Source of the DNA: Cryptomeria japonica
Taxonomy: Eukaryota > Streptophyta > Pinopsida > Cupressales > Cupressaceae
Direction: 5' to 3'
NCBI RefSeq assembly: GCF_030272615.1
Contig: NW_026729305.1
Coordinates: 1 to 64,000 of the forward strand
DNA: 64,000 nucleotides
In this document: piece by piece, positions 10,197-21,168 of the stretch
How positions within the stretch are numbered: the first letter of the stretch is position 1
Layout of the letters: every line of letters starts with the position of its first letter
Translations under genes and position numbers: made by a program
The notes under the pieces: generated by a model
Told to the model about the DNA's origin: nothing
The model's input: the letters and a program-made list of their open reading frames with translations, nothing else
Database searches by the model: none

Positions 10197-11564
10197 TTAG
10201 ACATATAATTTCTTCAGGTGCATGCTATTGATAGGTTCTTCAAGTTGATCTCCATCCTATGTTGATAACTGATATGCTCCTGATCCAAATACTGTTGTGA
10301 CCACAAATGGACCTAACTAGTTTGGTTCAAACTTTTCTTTCTTTTCTCGATCTGCTTGGTTGCGTGGATTTTCCTTTAGCACTAGTTCTCCAGCTTGAAA
10401 GATTCATGGTTTAACCTTATGATTATAGCTCCGACACATTCTTTGTTGATATACCTTTAGATGATCAAAGGCATTTTGTCTTCATTCATGGATCAGTTCT
10501 AACTCTTGTAGTCTAGATACTCATTGTTCTTCATTTGGGATGAGTCCTTTTAGTGATACACATAGAGAGGGTATCTCTACATTGATTGGAAATATGGCTT
10601 CTGATCCATATATAAGAGAGAAAGGTGTGGCACCTGTTGGTGTGCGGACACTAGTGTGGTAGGCCCATAGAGAAGGGTTCAGTTGAATATGACAATCTTT
10701 CCCAGCATCGTTCATTGTCTTTTGAAGGATTTTCAAAATAGTTTTGTTAGATGCTTTTGCCTGCCCATTTCCTTGTGGGTAATATGGTGTGGATAATCTG
10801 TGCTAGATTTTGAACTTCTCACATAACTCTTGTAAATCTTGATTATTGAATGCTCGCCCATTATCAGTGATAATAATCATTGGTATTCCATAGCGACAGA
10901 TGATGTAATTCAAGATAAATGCAACAATTTGTTTTCCTGTGATATTGATGAGAGGTACCACTTCAATCCATTTTGTAAAATATTCAGTAGCTACCAAGAT
11001 GAATTTGTGTCCATTAGATGAAGAAGGATTTATCTTTCCTACCAGATCAAGACCCCATTGGCAAAAAGGCCAAGATGTTTCTAAAGCATGAAGTTCTTGT
11101 GTTGGTGCATGAATCAAATTCCCCTGGATTTGACATTGTTTGCATGTTCTTACTATTTTAAAAGAATCTTGTTCCATAGTCGGCCAATAATAGCCCAAGC
11201 GTATGAGTTTTTTCGAAAGGGTAAGACCACTTCAATGAGTGCCACAAATGCCATTATGGACTTCATGTAAGGATTTCTCAGATTCTTCTTGTTTGCGACA
11301 TCGTAAGAGAGTACCGTGCAGACCTCGTTTAAATAGGGTATCCATGACCAAAGTAAAATGAGAGGATTAGCGAATAAAGTTTCTCTTTTGGTTTTTCGAT
11401 AAGTCAGGAGGTAAGATAGTGTCTTTAAGGTATGTGTAAGTTTGTCTATAGTGAGAGGAATCGTGTTCAATAAGTTGACAGATGGTTTGGGAATCAGGAC
11501 AATTAAAGGCAGGATGAAACAACTCTTCAACCAAGAATTCATAACGCTGTTGATTTTCCTGTGT
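10197..11564 (-). pseudogene. Gypsy integrase of element A, decayed
   Basis: Integrase inserts the cDNA into chromosomal DNA. On the minus strand an HHCC zinc-binding region is visible (HNGICGTH then CKQCQ, about 11120-11265; frame broken). It is followed by the catalytic core with GLDLVGKI, the ITDNGRAF aspartate motif and, in the next open part (10521-10736), the WAYHTSVRTPTGATPFSL segment typical of Gypsy integrases. The C-terminal end MHLKKLYV stops at 10197-10199. Breaks lie near 11200 and between 10736 and 10803. It follows the second RNase H directly, as in Tat elements. No chromodomain is evident. Confidence 0.88.
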
Positions 11565-12104
11565 CTACAATAGAGAAGAAAGTGTAGCCATGGCATCTGC
11601 TGCTTTGTTATCATTTCTTGGAATCTGTTCAAATGTTATTTCTACAAAGTATTTCTTGAAATCACCCACTATCTTTTTGTAAGGCATGAGTTTGTCATCT
11701 TTTGTTTGATAGTCATCATTGATTTGATTAATGACAAGCTGAGAGTCTTCAAAGACTTGAAGTTGTTTAATGTTCCATTCTACAACCATTTTAATACCTA
11801 TTACCAATGCTTCATACTTTGCTATATTGTTTGTGCACGAAAAGCTAAATTTGTATGCTTTTGGGATTGTATGCCCTTGTGGCGTGATGAATAGAATTCC
11901 TGCTCCTGATCCATGTTGTGTATGTGAGCCATCAAAGTATAGTTGCCATGCTTTTGTTGTGACTGTTAGGATATCAACATTGAGAAACTCAATCTGTAGA
12001 GGATGGTCATCTTGAAGTGGTGTTTCTACTAGTTGATCTGCGATAACTTGTCCCTTGATAGCTTTTCTGTCAACATATTTGATATCAAGCTTGCTTAGAA
12101 TCAT
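11565..12104 (-). CDS. Second (archaeal-type) RNase H of Tat-like element A
   Basis: Open 179-residue segment of the polyprotein on the minus strand. It starts at the RT-RNH/aRNH boundary (YVDRKAIKGQVIADQLVE) and continues into an RNase H fold with the motifs YFDGSHTQHGSGAGI, KYEALVIGI, FEDSQLVINQ and NKAADAMA, which supply the expected acidic residues D, E, D, D. Tat elements are known to carry such an extra archaeal-like RNase H between the RT-linked RNase H and integrase. It would remove RNA from the RNA/DNA hybrid. It has no own start codon and is a polyprotein domain. It ends at a stop at 11565; integrase follows in a shifted frame. Confidence 0.85.
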   Translation of the reverse strand: MILSKLDIKYVDRKAIKGQVIADQLVETPLQDDHPLQIEFLNVDILTVTTKAWQLYFDGSHTQHGSGAGILFITPQGHTIPKAYKFSFSCTNNIAKYEALVIGIKMVVEWNIKQLQVFEDSQLVINQINDDYQTKDDKLMPYKKIVGDFKKYFVEITFEQIPRNDNKAADAMATLSSLL

Positions 12105-14036
12105 GATCCATTTTGCTAGTCATCCTGTCAATGTGGCTTTGCTGAGTAAATACTTCAAAGGATCAATTTTAGCTATCAATTTTATGGAGTGAGATAGTAG
12201 ATAGTGTCATAGTTTTTGAGAAGCAAAAACTATTGCCAAACATGCTTTTTTTGTTGATGAATAGTTAACCTCATATCCCACTAGTGTTCTACTAATATAG
12301 TAGATGGCTTGTTCTTTTCCTTCCTTGTCCTCTTGTGCGAGAAAAACTCCCAATGATGCTTCGGTAGTTGATACATAAAGTAATAATGGTTTTCCTAGAA
12401 TTCGTGACATTAGAACAGGTGGTTGCATGAGATATGCCTTGATTTTGTTGAATGCTTCTTCACATTGATGGTCCCATTTAAAATTAACATGTTTGTGCAA
12501 TAGGTGAGTAAATGGTTGACATTTATCTGCTAATTGAGCCACAAATATTTTGATTGACTGGAGTCTTCCTTGTAATGATCTTAGTTGACTGATATTCTTG
12601 GGAGATGCCATTTCCATGATTGCTTTAACCTTAGCTGGATCTACTTTGATTCCTCTTGCTAAAACAATGTATCCCAATAACTTTCCTGAAGTAACACCAA
12701 AGGCACAGTTCTTAGGGTTTAGCCTTGGCTTGTATTGTTCTAACCTGTCAAAGATCTTTTCCATTATCTCTATATGTTCTTCTTTGTTGTATGATTTAGC
12801 TAATATGTCATCCACATAGTCTTCCATGAATGTATGCATCATGTCATGAAATATAGTTGTCATAGCTCTTTGATATGTAGCACCTATGCTCTTTAATCCA
12901 AAAGGCATGACGTTCAAGCATAAAGTACCCCATGGGCATGTGAAAGTTGTCTTTTCTTGATCTTCAGGTGCTATTTTGATCTAATTATATCTGGAGAAAC
13001 CATCCATTAGAGAAAACATGGAGTGTCCAGCAGTTAAATCTACAATAATGTCAATGGTAGGCAAAGGAAAGTCATCCTTTGGACATGCGTTATTAAGATC
13101 TCTGAAGTCTATGCATATTCTGATTCTTTTATCTAGTTTTGAAATAGGAACAATGTTGGATACCCATTGAGGCTATGCTACAGGTCTGATGAATCTGACA
13201 TCCAGTAATTTTTTTAGTTCTGCCTTGACTAGAAGAGCAATATGAGGATGCATTTTCCTTAACTTTTGTTTGACTGGTTTGGCTCTTGGGCTAACATTCA
13301 AGTGATGTGTAAGAAGCTCTGGATCTAACCCTAGCATGTCTGCATAGGACCAGGCAAAATTGATTTGCCGTCATTTGAAGAATTCCACATATTGTTGCAT
13401 TTCTACCTCTGATAAAGATGTTGCTGGATGAAGAATCTTTGGTTGCTCTGTTATGCCAATGTTAACTGCCTCTGTTGGTTCGATCAAAATGGATGACCTT
13501 TCTTGATAGTGTTCAGGTAAAGTGTCAAATCTCCCATCTTCTGGTGCCTCAAGGAGGTTTTCACCATTAGATGCGTCCTTTCTTTTTACTTTTTCCTGGT
13601 CTAATGTTGCCAATAAATGATTTTCAGCATTAGACCTGATATTCTTTTCTTTATTTTTACTTTTGCGACTAGGAGATTTGGCACCCACTTGATTGGAAGA
13701 TACATTGCTGAAATTCCTGGTGAGAGTTGTTACGGGTTTGATTGCATTAAGATATACAGATATGGCATGGTCATTTGGAAAGGTATAAATAGCGGTATGT
13801 CCTTCATTTTCCCAATCAATAAGCTCGGGGTGGATTAGAGGTAAGGGATCTTCAGGTTGGTATGTTTCAAGGGTTTCAAGGGTCATGATGGATGTATCAA
13901 AGTTTTCAATATGTGTGTTGATGTCTAGAACGGTACTCTCATCAGAATGATCTTGCGTAAGAAGTTCCTGATCGTCAACGGTTAAGTCCAGGTTAGCCAA
14001 ATGTGATTCTAATTCAAGTGAACTAGTTCCTGACAT
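12105..14036 (-). pseudogene. Gypsy reverse transcriptase and RNase H of element A, decayed
   Basis: Minus-strand homology to Ty3/Gypsy RT. An acidic spacer (13371-14036) leads into the RT thumb-proximal region, with KLDKRIRICIDFRDLN, CPKDDFPLP and SLMDGFSRYN (catalytic aspartate, about 13005-13030), then VMPFGLK, and EDYVDDILAK (catalytic pair, about 12800-12820). The connection and RNase H domain follow with the motifs LLYVSTTEASLGVFLAQ and AIYYISRTL. In-frame stops interrupt the part between 13370 and 12917 and again near 12206, several at positions where Gln or Trp is usual. The frame is the same as that of the aRNH and differs from gag-protease. Confidence 0.9.
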
Positions 14037-14880
14037 TTGTCCTGCATACGTGTGAACTATATCGACTTCTATATCTCCTTTAAAGCATTTTTATTCACTT
14101 GATTCTTCAGAGATATGAATCCCATTCCCATTCATTAGAATCTATATCACTTGCAGCCTGTAATCTACAGATTTGGTCATATAACATTTCTTCTGCTTTT
14201 TTGGCTATACTTTTCCTTCTTTCATATTCAACCTCTTTAGGACTGAGATTGAGTTTTGTCAACTTTTCTATGAGTTCTCCTGAACTTATATTAGCTTCTT
14301 TCTTGTTTTCATTGAGATTTAATGCTGCTCGAGAGATGTTTTTAGTTTGCTTCTCTTGTTGATTTGGAGCTTGCTTCTTTTGCCATTTTGTGTTTGTTTG
14401 TTGCTTAGCTGATTTTTCTTCCCTTTCAATTAATAGTTGTTCTTGTCTATTTTCATATTCCTCTTGTTGTTGACTAAAAGATGTGTCTTCTGGTATAGTA
14501 ACTTGTCCATATCCCAAACCTATTTTGTGTGTAGTCTACTAAGTGTGAGGTTGAATAGGTTCTAAGATACCTTCTTTCTTTTTCCTATAGGGTCTTTCCC
14601 AATGTATCCATCCTTCAGAGAATGTTGAATCCTTTTCCATATTTTTTTGTAGGTATTCTGACATTGTTGACCTTTTGTTGAACTTATTAATCTTTGTATA
14701 GCCATTGTAATACATATTTGTCTTTTGTCTCCTCTGATAAGGTTCCAGCACTAATAAATGCTCCATCAAATATCGGAAGATGTTTCACAGTTGATTGTTG
14801 TTTAGAGCTTGATGGTTTTCCCAGGGATTTAGGAGAAAGTGGTAATTGTGATATTGAGTATTCTCCGTTCCCTCGATCTC
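14037..14880 (-). pseudogene. Spacer of element A between protease and RT, with decayed G-patch-like segment
   Basis: Minus-strand polyprotein part 14107-14769, broken by stops. It contains a glutamine/lysine-rich helical stretch (14107-14517) and, upstream of it, a segment ending KKKEGILEPIQ (about 14545-14600) that lines up with the clearer G-patch-like motif of element H. Most of the glycines of the motif are lost here. Such linkers occur in Tat-type elements; the function is not known to me. Confidence 0.5.
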
Positions 14881-15717
14881 TTAGCTACATTTGTTTTTCA
14901 TACTTGATAGAATAGAGGCGAATGATTTTTCCTTGGATTGTGTGTTCGAAGATGTTACTTCCCTGTTATGAGGAACAATTACTTCCTGAGCCATTTTTTG
15001 ATTGCTACAATATTGAAACGGATTTGCATCTGCAGATATTGTGATTTCTTGTCCTTCGTAAGGAAATTTGACACATTGATGATAAGTTGATGGGATATCT
15101 TGCAAGTCATGTATCCATGGTCTCCCAAGGAGCACATTATATGATAGGTCCATGTCTAGGACTTGGCATGCTCTGTCTTTTTGTAGAGGTCCCACTCTGA
15201 TTGGTAGTATCACAATTCCCTTGGAGGAACGTTCTTCTTCATCATATGCTTTTATAGTGATTCTTTTCCAGACATCAACTACATCTTCTGAATATCCTAA
15301 GGCACGAACAAGACTTAATGAGCAAATATTTGGGCTAGCTCCCCCATCTATTAGAACACGTTTTACTCAGGTTTTGTGAATAAGGACTTCAATATGCGAA
15401 GGAGCATTGTGAGGATGTTGCAAGGACATGTCATCTTCATCAGTGAATGATAAGAAATGAGGGGTTGTTAGGTGTCCCACCATGGTTTGGAATTGATCGA
15501 TATCAAGATCTTTGGATACAGTTGTATCTACTAATGCTCGTTCAAGAATTTCTTTGTGTGTAGGTGAAAGCTTTAAAAGTTCCAAGATTGATATTTGGGC
15601 AGGTGTTTTCTACAATTGTTCCACTAGATTGTATTGTTTTGCTATAGTGGATGATGTGTTTGTTGTAGGACTCAGCAAAAGAACTTTGGCTTTGCTTCTT
15701 GTGATAGTCTGAGCATG
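14881..15717 (-). pseudogene. Aspartic protease region of element A
   Basis: The protease matures the polyprotein. Minus-strand pieces 15367-15585 and 14881-15213 flank a short broken stretch that contains the active-site motif VLIDGGASPNIC (about 15315-15350; the family often shows DGGA rather than DSGA). It is followed by LPIRVGP and the flap/C-terminal motif LSYNVLLGRPWIHDL. A stop just before the active-site motif (about 15367) and one at 14881 break the frame. It lies between gag and the spacer, as expected for Gypsy order. Confidence 0.8.
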
Positions 15718-17508
15718 TTATTGATTTTGTTTTTCTTTAACTACAATCACATTCACCACATTCTCATATGTATGAGCATAGTTTACCTTTTCTTTACCCT
15801 TACCATTGTTTGTTGTTGATGATTCACCTTTCTCATAGTTTGGAAGTGGAGTTTTAAAAGCTGTATGAGATTCATTTGTTGTATGTCCATCCACAGTTAT
15901 TACGCCATTATCAATTAAGTCTTGTATGACATGTTTCAACTTTTGTCAATTATCTGTGAGATGTCCCTTGTTTTGATGAAAATTGCAATAATGATTATTG
16001 TTCCACCAAGGTGGTTTGATTTGAGGTTCATAGTTCCTTTCTTCTGGTAAAGTGATCAATTTGTTTGCAAGAAGTGTCTTTAGTGCTGATCCAAGGGGTT
16101 CACCAATGTTTGTGAATTGTCTTCGAAAGAAAGTTTTGATAGTTTCTCTTTGGTGATTATTGTTTTGGTGTGCTGCTACCGAGTGAGTAGATAAATAGAA
16201 AATTGGTTGTTTTGGTTTCACATTGTTGTTGTCTACTATTCCATCATTGACGATATTTTGATTTCTATTCCAAAATTTTGGCTTATCATTGTGATTGTTG
16301 TTATTGTTGTTGTTAGGAGGATGGACTCCTTCTTTGTATATTTTCAACTCACCCTTCTTTATCATGGCTTCTTCCATTCTGATTCCGTTATCAACCATTT
16401 TTCCAAAGTTTTGATTTCCTTGCAATTTTAAGTAATAACTCATTTGATCATTTAAGTTGTCAATGAATATGTCCATTTTTTCACTCTGACACTGTACGAG
16501 GATACCATGATGCAAGGCATCTCCATTGTTGTAAGAATGTCATGAAGGGTTCTCCACTTTTTTGTTTAGTGTTACATAGATCTAGCATGGTTACTTCATG
16601 TTGTATGTTATAGGAGTATTGTGAAACAAACTTATCCACCAACTCTGAAAATGATCTGATTCTAGGTGTAATTTTGGAGAACCATTCCATAGCTAGTTCA
16701 ATTAAGCTTTTCGGAAATAGTCTCATTAAGTAGGTATCCTCGTGTGCAAACTCCATACTCATTGTGCAAAATTCCTTTATATGATCTTGAGGGTCAGTGC
16801 TTCCATCATATTTTTCGTATCTCAGAGTTTCAAAACCTATAGGAAATAGTATCATGTTTAAATTTTTGTCAAAAGGATAAGGACAGATTTCTTGAAGTGA
16901 GTATCGTCTAACATTTCCTCTTTGCATCTCTTGGATTTGTGTTTGCATTGCTTGTAGTTGTTGTGTGAGAGTCATGATAGGATTATCAACATGATTTGTT
17001 CTTGCATTACCATGATTTTGCATTCTAGGAGGATTGGGATCTCTTCTTGTTTCATCTCTAGCTCTTCTTGTATCCTCATTGAATTGAATGTTATTCAAGA
17101 TTTCTACTTCATCTCTTCTAGGTATGTCGGTTTCTTCATTGGTCCTGGTGGTATTGGGAATTCATGTTCATTCATACAAAGACCAAAGATGTCCTCATAT
17201 TGTTCGTTATTAGGGGGAGGGTCACTTTTCTTTTGTGTCAATTTATTCACATCAAAATCTTGGGGAAGTGTAGCACCAAATTTGGCTAGCATTAGAAAGT
17301 ATTTTTCTTTTTCTTCCTCCAACAATCTCTGCATAAATTTGTCGAATTGGGGATCTTTCTTGATGTTTCTGATGTTTTGTTCTGTTATTTATCCTTCAAC
17401 TTGTATTTTATCTTCATGTTGCATGGTTATATGTTCTTTTATTGTTTCCAATGTTTTGGTTTTTGTTTCTCCGATCCGTCGTCTCTGAGCTCTAGTTAGA
17501 ATGGGCAT
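15718..17508 (-). pseudogene. Gag polyprotein of element A, decayed
   Basis: Gag forms the cytoplasmic particle. A minus-strand start at 17506-17508 (MPILTRAQRRRIGE) is chosen as the first ATG of the coding-like frame; a stop lies near 17390. The retrotransposon-gag domain covers about 16481-16900, with the conserved SLQEICPYPFDKN, KYDGSTDPQDHIKEFC, YLMRLFPKSL and AMEWFSKI. A frame change near 16500 leads to a 189-residue part with an Asn run and a zinc-knuckle-like CNFHQNKGHLTDN (cut by a stop). Then come 15718-15939 and the join to protease. Frameshifts separate 17104-17334, 16481-17098 and 15946-16515. Confidence 0.87.
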
Positions 17509-18062
17509 ACGCGTTTTTTATTTTGCTTAGGATTCGATTGTCCAAAAGGTTGTTTTGAGTAAGTAATCAATAGTCAATTTCAAGGCAATAGAGTGATATG
17601 ACACTAAAAGAGAATTCAAGTGTTTAAAAGTTTGCAATTTTTTCGATCTTCGGTTTAGGAGTGCAATGGTGATGATTTGATAAGAACCAAGTCTAGCAGG
17701 AATGATATATCCTATGATGTGGGACAAGATTATCCTGACCAAACATTTCAGTTTCGTGATAAAGGATGATTGATCCTGATGAGAAACTATGTTTGAGTGA
17801 TTAGTTTATCAAAGAGGGTGATAATGCACTTTGAGATGTTTAGATTTTGAACTTGTTGGAGGTGAGCACTTGAAAATCTTAAGGTGTATATTTTCTAAAG
17901 TTTGATTTTGATGGGTGATAACTTGACCAAGTGAACGAAGGAGACAATCCAAGTACATAATAACAGATAACAGGTGTTTATGCTTACTGCAAATTGATCA
18001 GGCATAAATGATAAATCTGAAACAGGTATGTAAGACACAACTCTAGACTGACAAATGCAGAG

Positions 18063-18255
18063 TTTCGTATGACATAAGATTCATCTTAGGACAACACAAG
18101 ATACAAGTCCGTATGACAAAGAAGAAGTTTTCATGTAAACAACAAAGGCTCGTACGACACACTTTTCTAAACCATACGACAAAACAACTGACTCATATGA
18201 CACAAAATGTTGTGTAGCACAACACAAGATTTTATGCAAATAGGTTCATACGACA
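18063..18255. repeat. Cluster of CGTACGAC-like motifs in the element A leader (gag side)
   Basis: Six occurrences of a CGTATGAC/CGTACGAC/CATACGAC variant lie at about 18066, 18110, 18151, 18173, 18193 and 18247, each followed by an A-rich stretch. Core CGTACG is self-complementary. Confidence 0.65.
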
Positions 18256-18749
18256 AAGATCCTAACTCATCCGATAGATAACCAGACAGAGATAAAAATG
18301 TTTGTTTGGCTGAATTTTTGATAACAGAAGTTTAATGTTTTGCTTATGTCTTCCAGTTTTTGGATGTCTGATTTGTTGATTTAGGGATGAATACACAACA
18401 AATACATGACGTGATTAATGACTCCAATCAAGATAAACCCTAAGGAAGTTGGCTGAGAATGAAAACCTTTGCTTGCTGACTTAAGTAAACACCCAATAGC
18501 TAATCAAAATACGGCCATTGAGTCCCACGCAATGGATTCTCAATGCCGTATTATCAGACTCCAAATGCTAATGGGGGCACAATATGGAAAGTGTCTTGGG
18601 AGAGTTACTATCTCTCTTGCACAAATATTATCACCCTTTCAGAGGTGAATCGGGTAGCTTCTATTTTAAGCTACACTAGTAAGGGATCGTCAAGGTATAA
18701 ACTCAATTAAGAGGTCTTCCAACCTTGAAAACCAAGGTTTGATATACCC

Positions 18750-18960
18750 AAAGGTACGAAGGAGAGCTATTCCTAAGCACTATCGTTGCTTTTATTTTCA
18801 TCAAAAACACATTTATTTTATAGTGGGTTGGATTACTTGGCATTAGTTGTTCCCACTTAGGTCGTTCCCCTCTAACCGACCTTAAGGGCTGAGAGTTAAT
18901 AACTCCTCAGGAGGGTAGGCCTGCTAAAGAGATGCACTAATGAAAGAAAAAGATGAGTCT
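18750..18960 (-). promoter_or_regulatory. Conserved leader block of Gypsy element A
   Basis: Read on the minus strand it carries GCAGGCCTACCCTCCTGAGG, then AAGTGGGAAC and CCAACCCACTATAAAATAAA. The same elements in the same order lie at 29610-29745 in H and, more diverged, at about 52995-53095 in C. Role unknown; packaging, translation control or splicing are possible. Confidence 0.55.
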
Positions 18961-19304
18961 ATCTTTTTGATCACCTAAGAAAGGTGAGAGCATACTCGCC
19001 TATCATCAAAGACACATAAGACATAGTTGTTCATTTCCTTAAGCCCAAATTGAAGTGTGCCTAAAAATCATAAAGAATACACAAAGTTTTTGTTGAATCC
19101 TTAGGCAACCTACAAAATAGATCCATTAGTAGTCATTGTTGTGTTTTGAATTTGTCTTTGACAAGCATATCTTCGACAAGCGTCTTGCAGAAAAGAGTTA
19201 GGCTGCAAAAATCTCATAAACAGAATAGAGTTAGTGTTAGAAAATTTTGGATTAGAATTAGAAAACCCTAAAATACAGTTTGTTAAAAATCACAGAGTTA
19301 GAGA

Positions 19305-19577
19305 CTCGTACGACACAAATTTCCCATTAGTATGACGGAAATTTATATTTTGTACAGTATCCAAAACAGGCTCGTATGACACAGGATCAGCCTAGTATGA
19401 GTAAAGAATTTGCAAGAAATAGACTCGTACAACACAGTTTTAGACCTAGTACGAATAAAGAATTTGCAACATAGAAGCTCGTACGACATAGGAATTATAC
19501 CTAGCATGAGTCAAGATAAGGTATCGTCCTAGACCAAAAGGAACTTCGTACGATTTGAAAAGGCAACTCGTACGAAT
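19305..19577. repeat. Cluster of TCGTACGAC-like motifs in the element A leader (LTR side)
   Basis: Copies at about 19306, 19373, 19425, 19455, 19481, 19545 and 19567 of TCGTACGAC, TCGTATGAC or close variants, spaced 20-70 bp. Confidence 0.65.
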
Positions 19578-19644
19578 ATCTGAACTAGAGCCGGATAAAG
19601 ATGAATTTTGCTAAAGATTAAGAGGCCAAAAGTGATGATTCTAG

Positions 19645-19661
19645 CCCTACGGTGGGCACCA
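19645..19661 (-). promoter_or_regulatory. Primer binding site of element A
   Basis: On the minus strand TGGTGCCCACCGTAGGG starts three bases inside the 5' LTR end. TGG at the start is complementary to the CCA end of a tRNA, which primes minus-strand DNA synthesis. I cannot name the tRNA with certainty. Confidence 0.7.
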
Positions 19662-19664
19662 AAA

Positions 19665-20705
19665 TGTTGTGCTCTGTGTAGTGTACCTATACCTGCAACC
19701 ACAATGCACTCAATAAATTATTACAAGCAATGGTTAGCAAATTGAAACAATGAAAGACAAAACCATAGCTAATCGACTTATTGCCTCCTAGTAAATGCGA
19801 GTATAAATTTTACTCTCAGAGCTTATTATGCAAATTCCAGTGACTTGACTACACTTAGATGGAGGATTTGAATGAATAAAATGCATGATCCAACAATGAT
19901 AGCATGATTAAGCTACATGATTTCATGATTTATCTAGAAAATGAACTAGGATTAAGATGCAATTAAGCTAAAATTGAGCATGATAACATTGCTAAGAATG
20001 ATAAACTAGAAGCTAGATGCCTATAGAAACAATGGTTGAATGCAAATGAAATGGATCAAATGATATGCAAAAGTCATATGAAATTGGGACCCTTTGAGCT
20101 CCAAAATGAGGTCTATTTATAGGATTTCCAAGGCTAGGGGTGATGTGGCAAGAATCAATGGTCAAGATTGATCTGAAGATATCAATGGTTAAATTGGAGG
20201 CGGATGGCAAAGGGGGTTGGATTAAAGGGAACATCTGTTATCTCTATGGTGACAAGTGTCAAGAGGCTTCTAGAAGAGGTTAGGTGAAAGGGAACACTTA
20301 GTGACAAGTGTCACAAGGTTCTAGAAGATGTTGGATGAAAGGGGACATGTGGGTAGGTAGAGTGGGTTAGGTTTAGGAATGGTTAGGTTTAAGAGTGGTA
20401 GAAGTTAGGAGAATTTGAATTTAAAAATTCAAATAATGGAAAAAGGCTAATTAATCTCAACAACTCATAAATTTGATTTGTTTTAACTAATTAAAGGATT
20501 AGAAGAAATGATTTTGGATGCGGGAATTAATTAATCAAAGGGGATGAAATGAACCTATTAAATAAATCCTTAGATTTATTAATTAGTAGATGAAAAGGGA
20601 AATTTAATCAAATTGCTTAGTAAATTTAATTAAATTGGGAAGGAGGATTGATTAAATAATTGCTTATTTAATTAATTATCTTCAGACCATTTTTAGGTGT
20701 ATACA
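19665..20705 (-). repeat. 5' LTR of element A, 1,041 bp
   Basis: TGTTGTGCTCTG...GGTGTATACA on the plus strand, identical in length to the 3' LTR. It drives transcription of the element toward lower coordinates. It is flanked outside by ATATA (20706-20710) and inside by the primer site. Confidence 0.93.
20111..20123 (-). promoter_or_regulatory. TATA box in the 5' LTR of element A
   Basis: Minus-strand CCTATAAATAGAC, about 590 bp into the LTR, followed by ordinary sequence for a start site about 30 bp on. This is the classical plant LTR promoter box. Confidence 0.6.
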
Positions 20706-20710
20706 ATATA
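20706..20710. repeat. Target site duplication of element A, right copy
   Basis: ATATA directly after the TACA end of the right LTR; matches 7409-7413. Confidence 0.85.
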
Positions 20711-21168
20711 ATTATCCTATCACCTATTTATCATCTATCACATATATATTTTATAATAACATCATTTATCTATTTTCACAAATACATGCATTTGCATCAT
20801 TCATTTATGCTTTCTCCTCTATCCACTTACATTCACCTCACACATGTGGGATCAAAATCTCAATTCCTATAATTTATCCCACATTCATCTCATAACTTGG
20901 ATTCACCTGGAGAATGCCTATAAAATAAGAGCCCCTCTTTCATTTTGTGATCCGCAACTTTGCATTCAAATTCTTTTGCTTGCTATCTCTTGCATCTTTA
21001 ATAATTTGATCTTTTATCTTGCTTTCTATTGCATCGTTTGATTTCAATTTTTTTCATCTAGAATCTCCATTTTCTCATATCTTTACATAGAAGTGGGTTT
21101 GAGAGCAATAAATTTAAACATGAAATCTTGAGAAATAGGAGGGCAATTGAGTAGGATTTCGTAGCATG
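20706..21168 (+). repeat. 5' LTR of Gypsy element 'C', fragment 2, with TATA box
   Basis: Continuation of the AT-rich C LTR after removal of element A. It has the promoter-like GCCTATAAAATAAGAG at 20916-20931, followed by a CT-rich start region. It is cut at 21168 by element H and resumes at 51781 (GCATG at 21164-21168, ACATG at 51781-51785). Confidence 0.5.

Larger units (their letters stand above)
17509..19644 (-). other. Leader (5' untranslated region) of element A
   Basis: About 2.1 kb between the primer site and gag, without coding signal. On the element strand it holds, in order, a cluster of TCGTACGA-like motifs (19577-19305), a conserved block shared with elements H and C (about 18960-18750), a second block shared with H (about 18600-18470) and a second motif cluster (18255-18063). 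Confidence 0.7.
7414..20705 (-). mobile_element. Complete Ty3/Gypsy (Tat/Ogre-like) element 'A', 13,292 bp
   Basis: Two 1,041 bp LTRs (7414-8454 and 19665-20705), both starting TGT and ending TGTATACA, bounded by a 5 bp ATATA duplication. Read on the minus strand the order is LTR, primer site, 2.1 kb leader, gag, protease, spacer, RT, RNase H, second (archaeal-type) RNase H, integrase, 1.7 kb 3' region, polypurine tract, LTR. This order and the extra RNase H place it in the Tat/Ogre branch of plant Gypsy elements. The ORFs carry frameshifts and stops, so it is non-autonomous now. It is inserted in the LTR of element C. Confidence 0.93.

Noticed and set aside
16958-17488. Plus-strand 176-residue frame
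   Set aside because: Shadow of gag of element A; Cys/Ser-rich composition is the complement of the gag codons.
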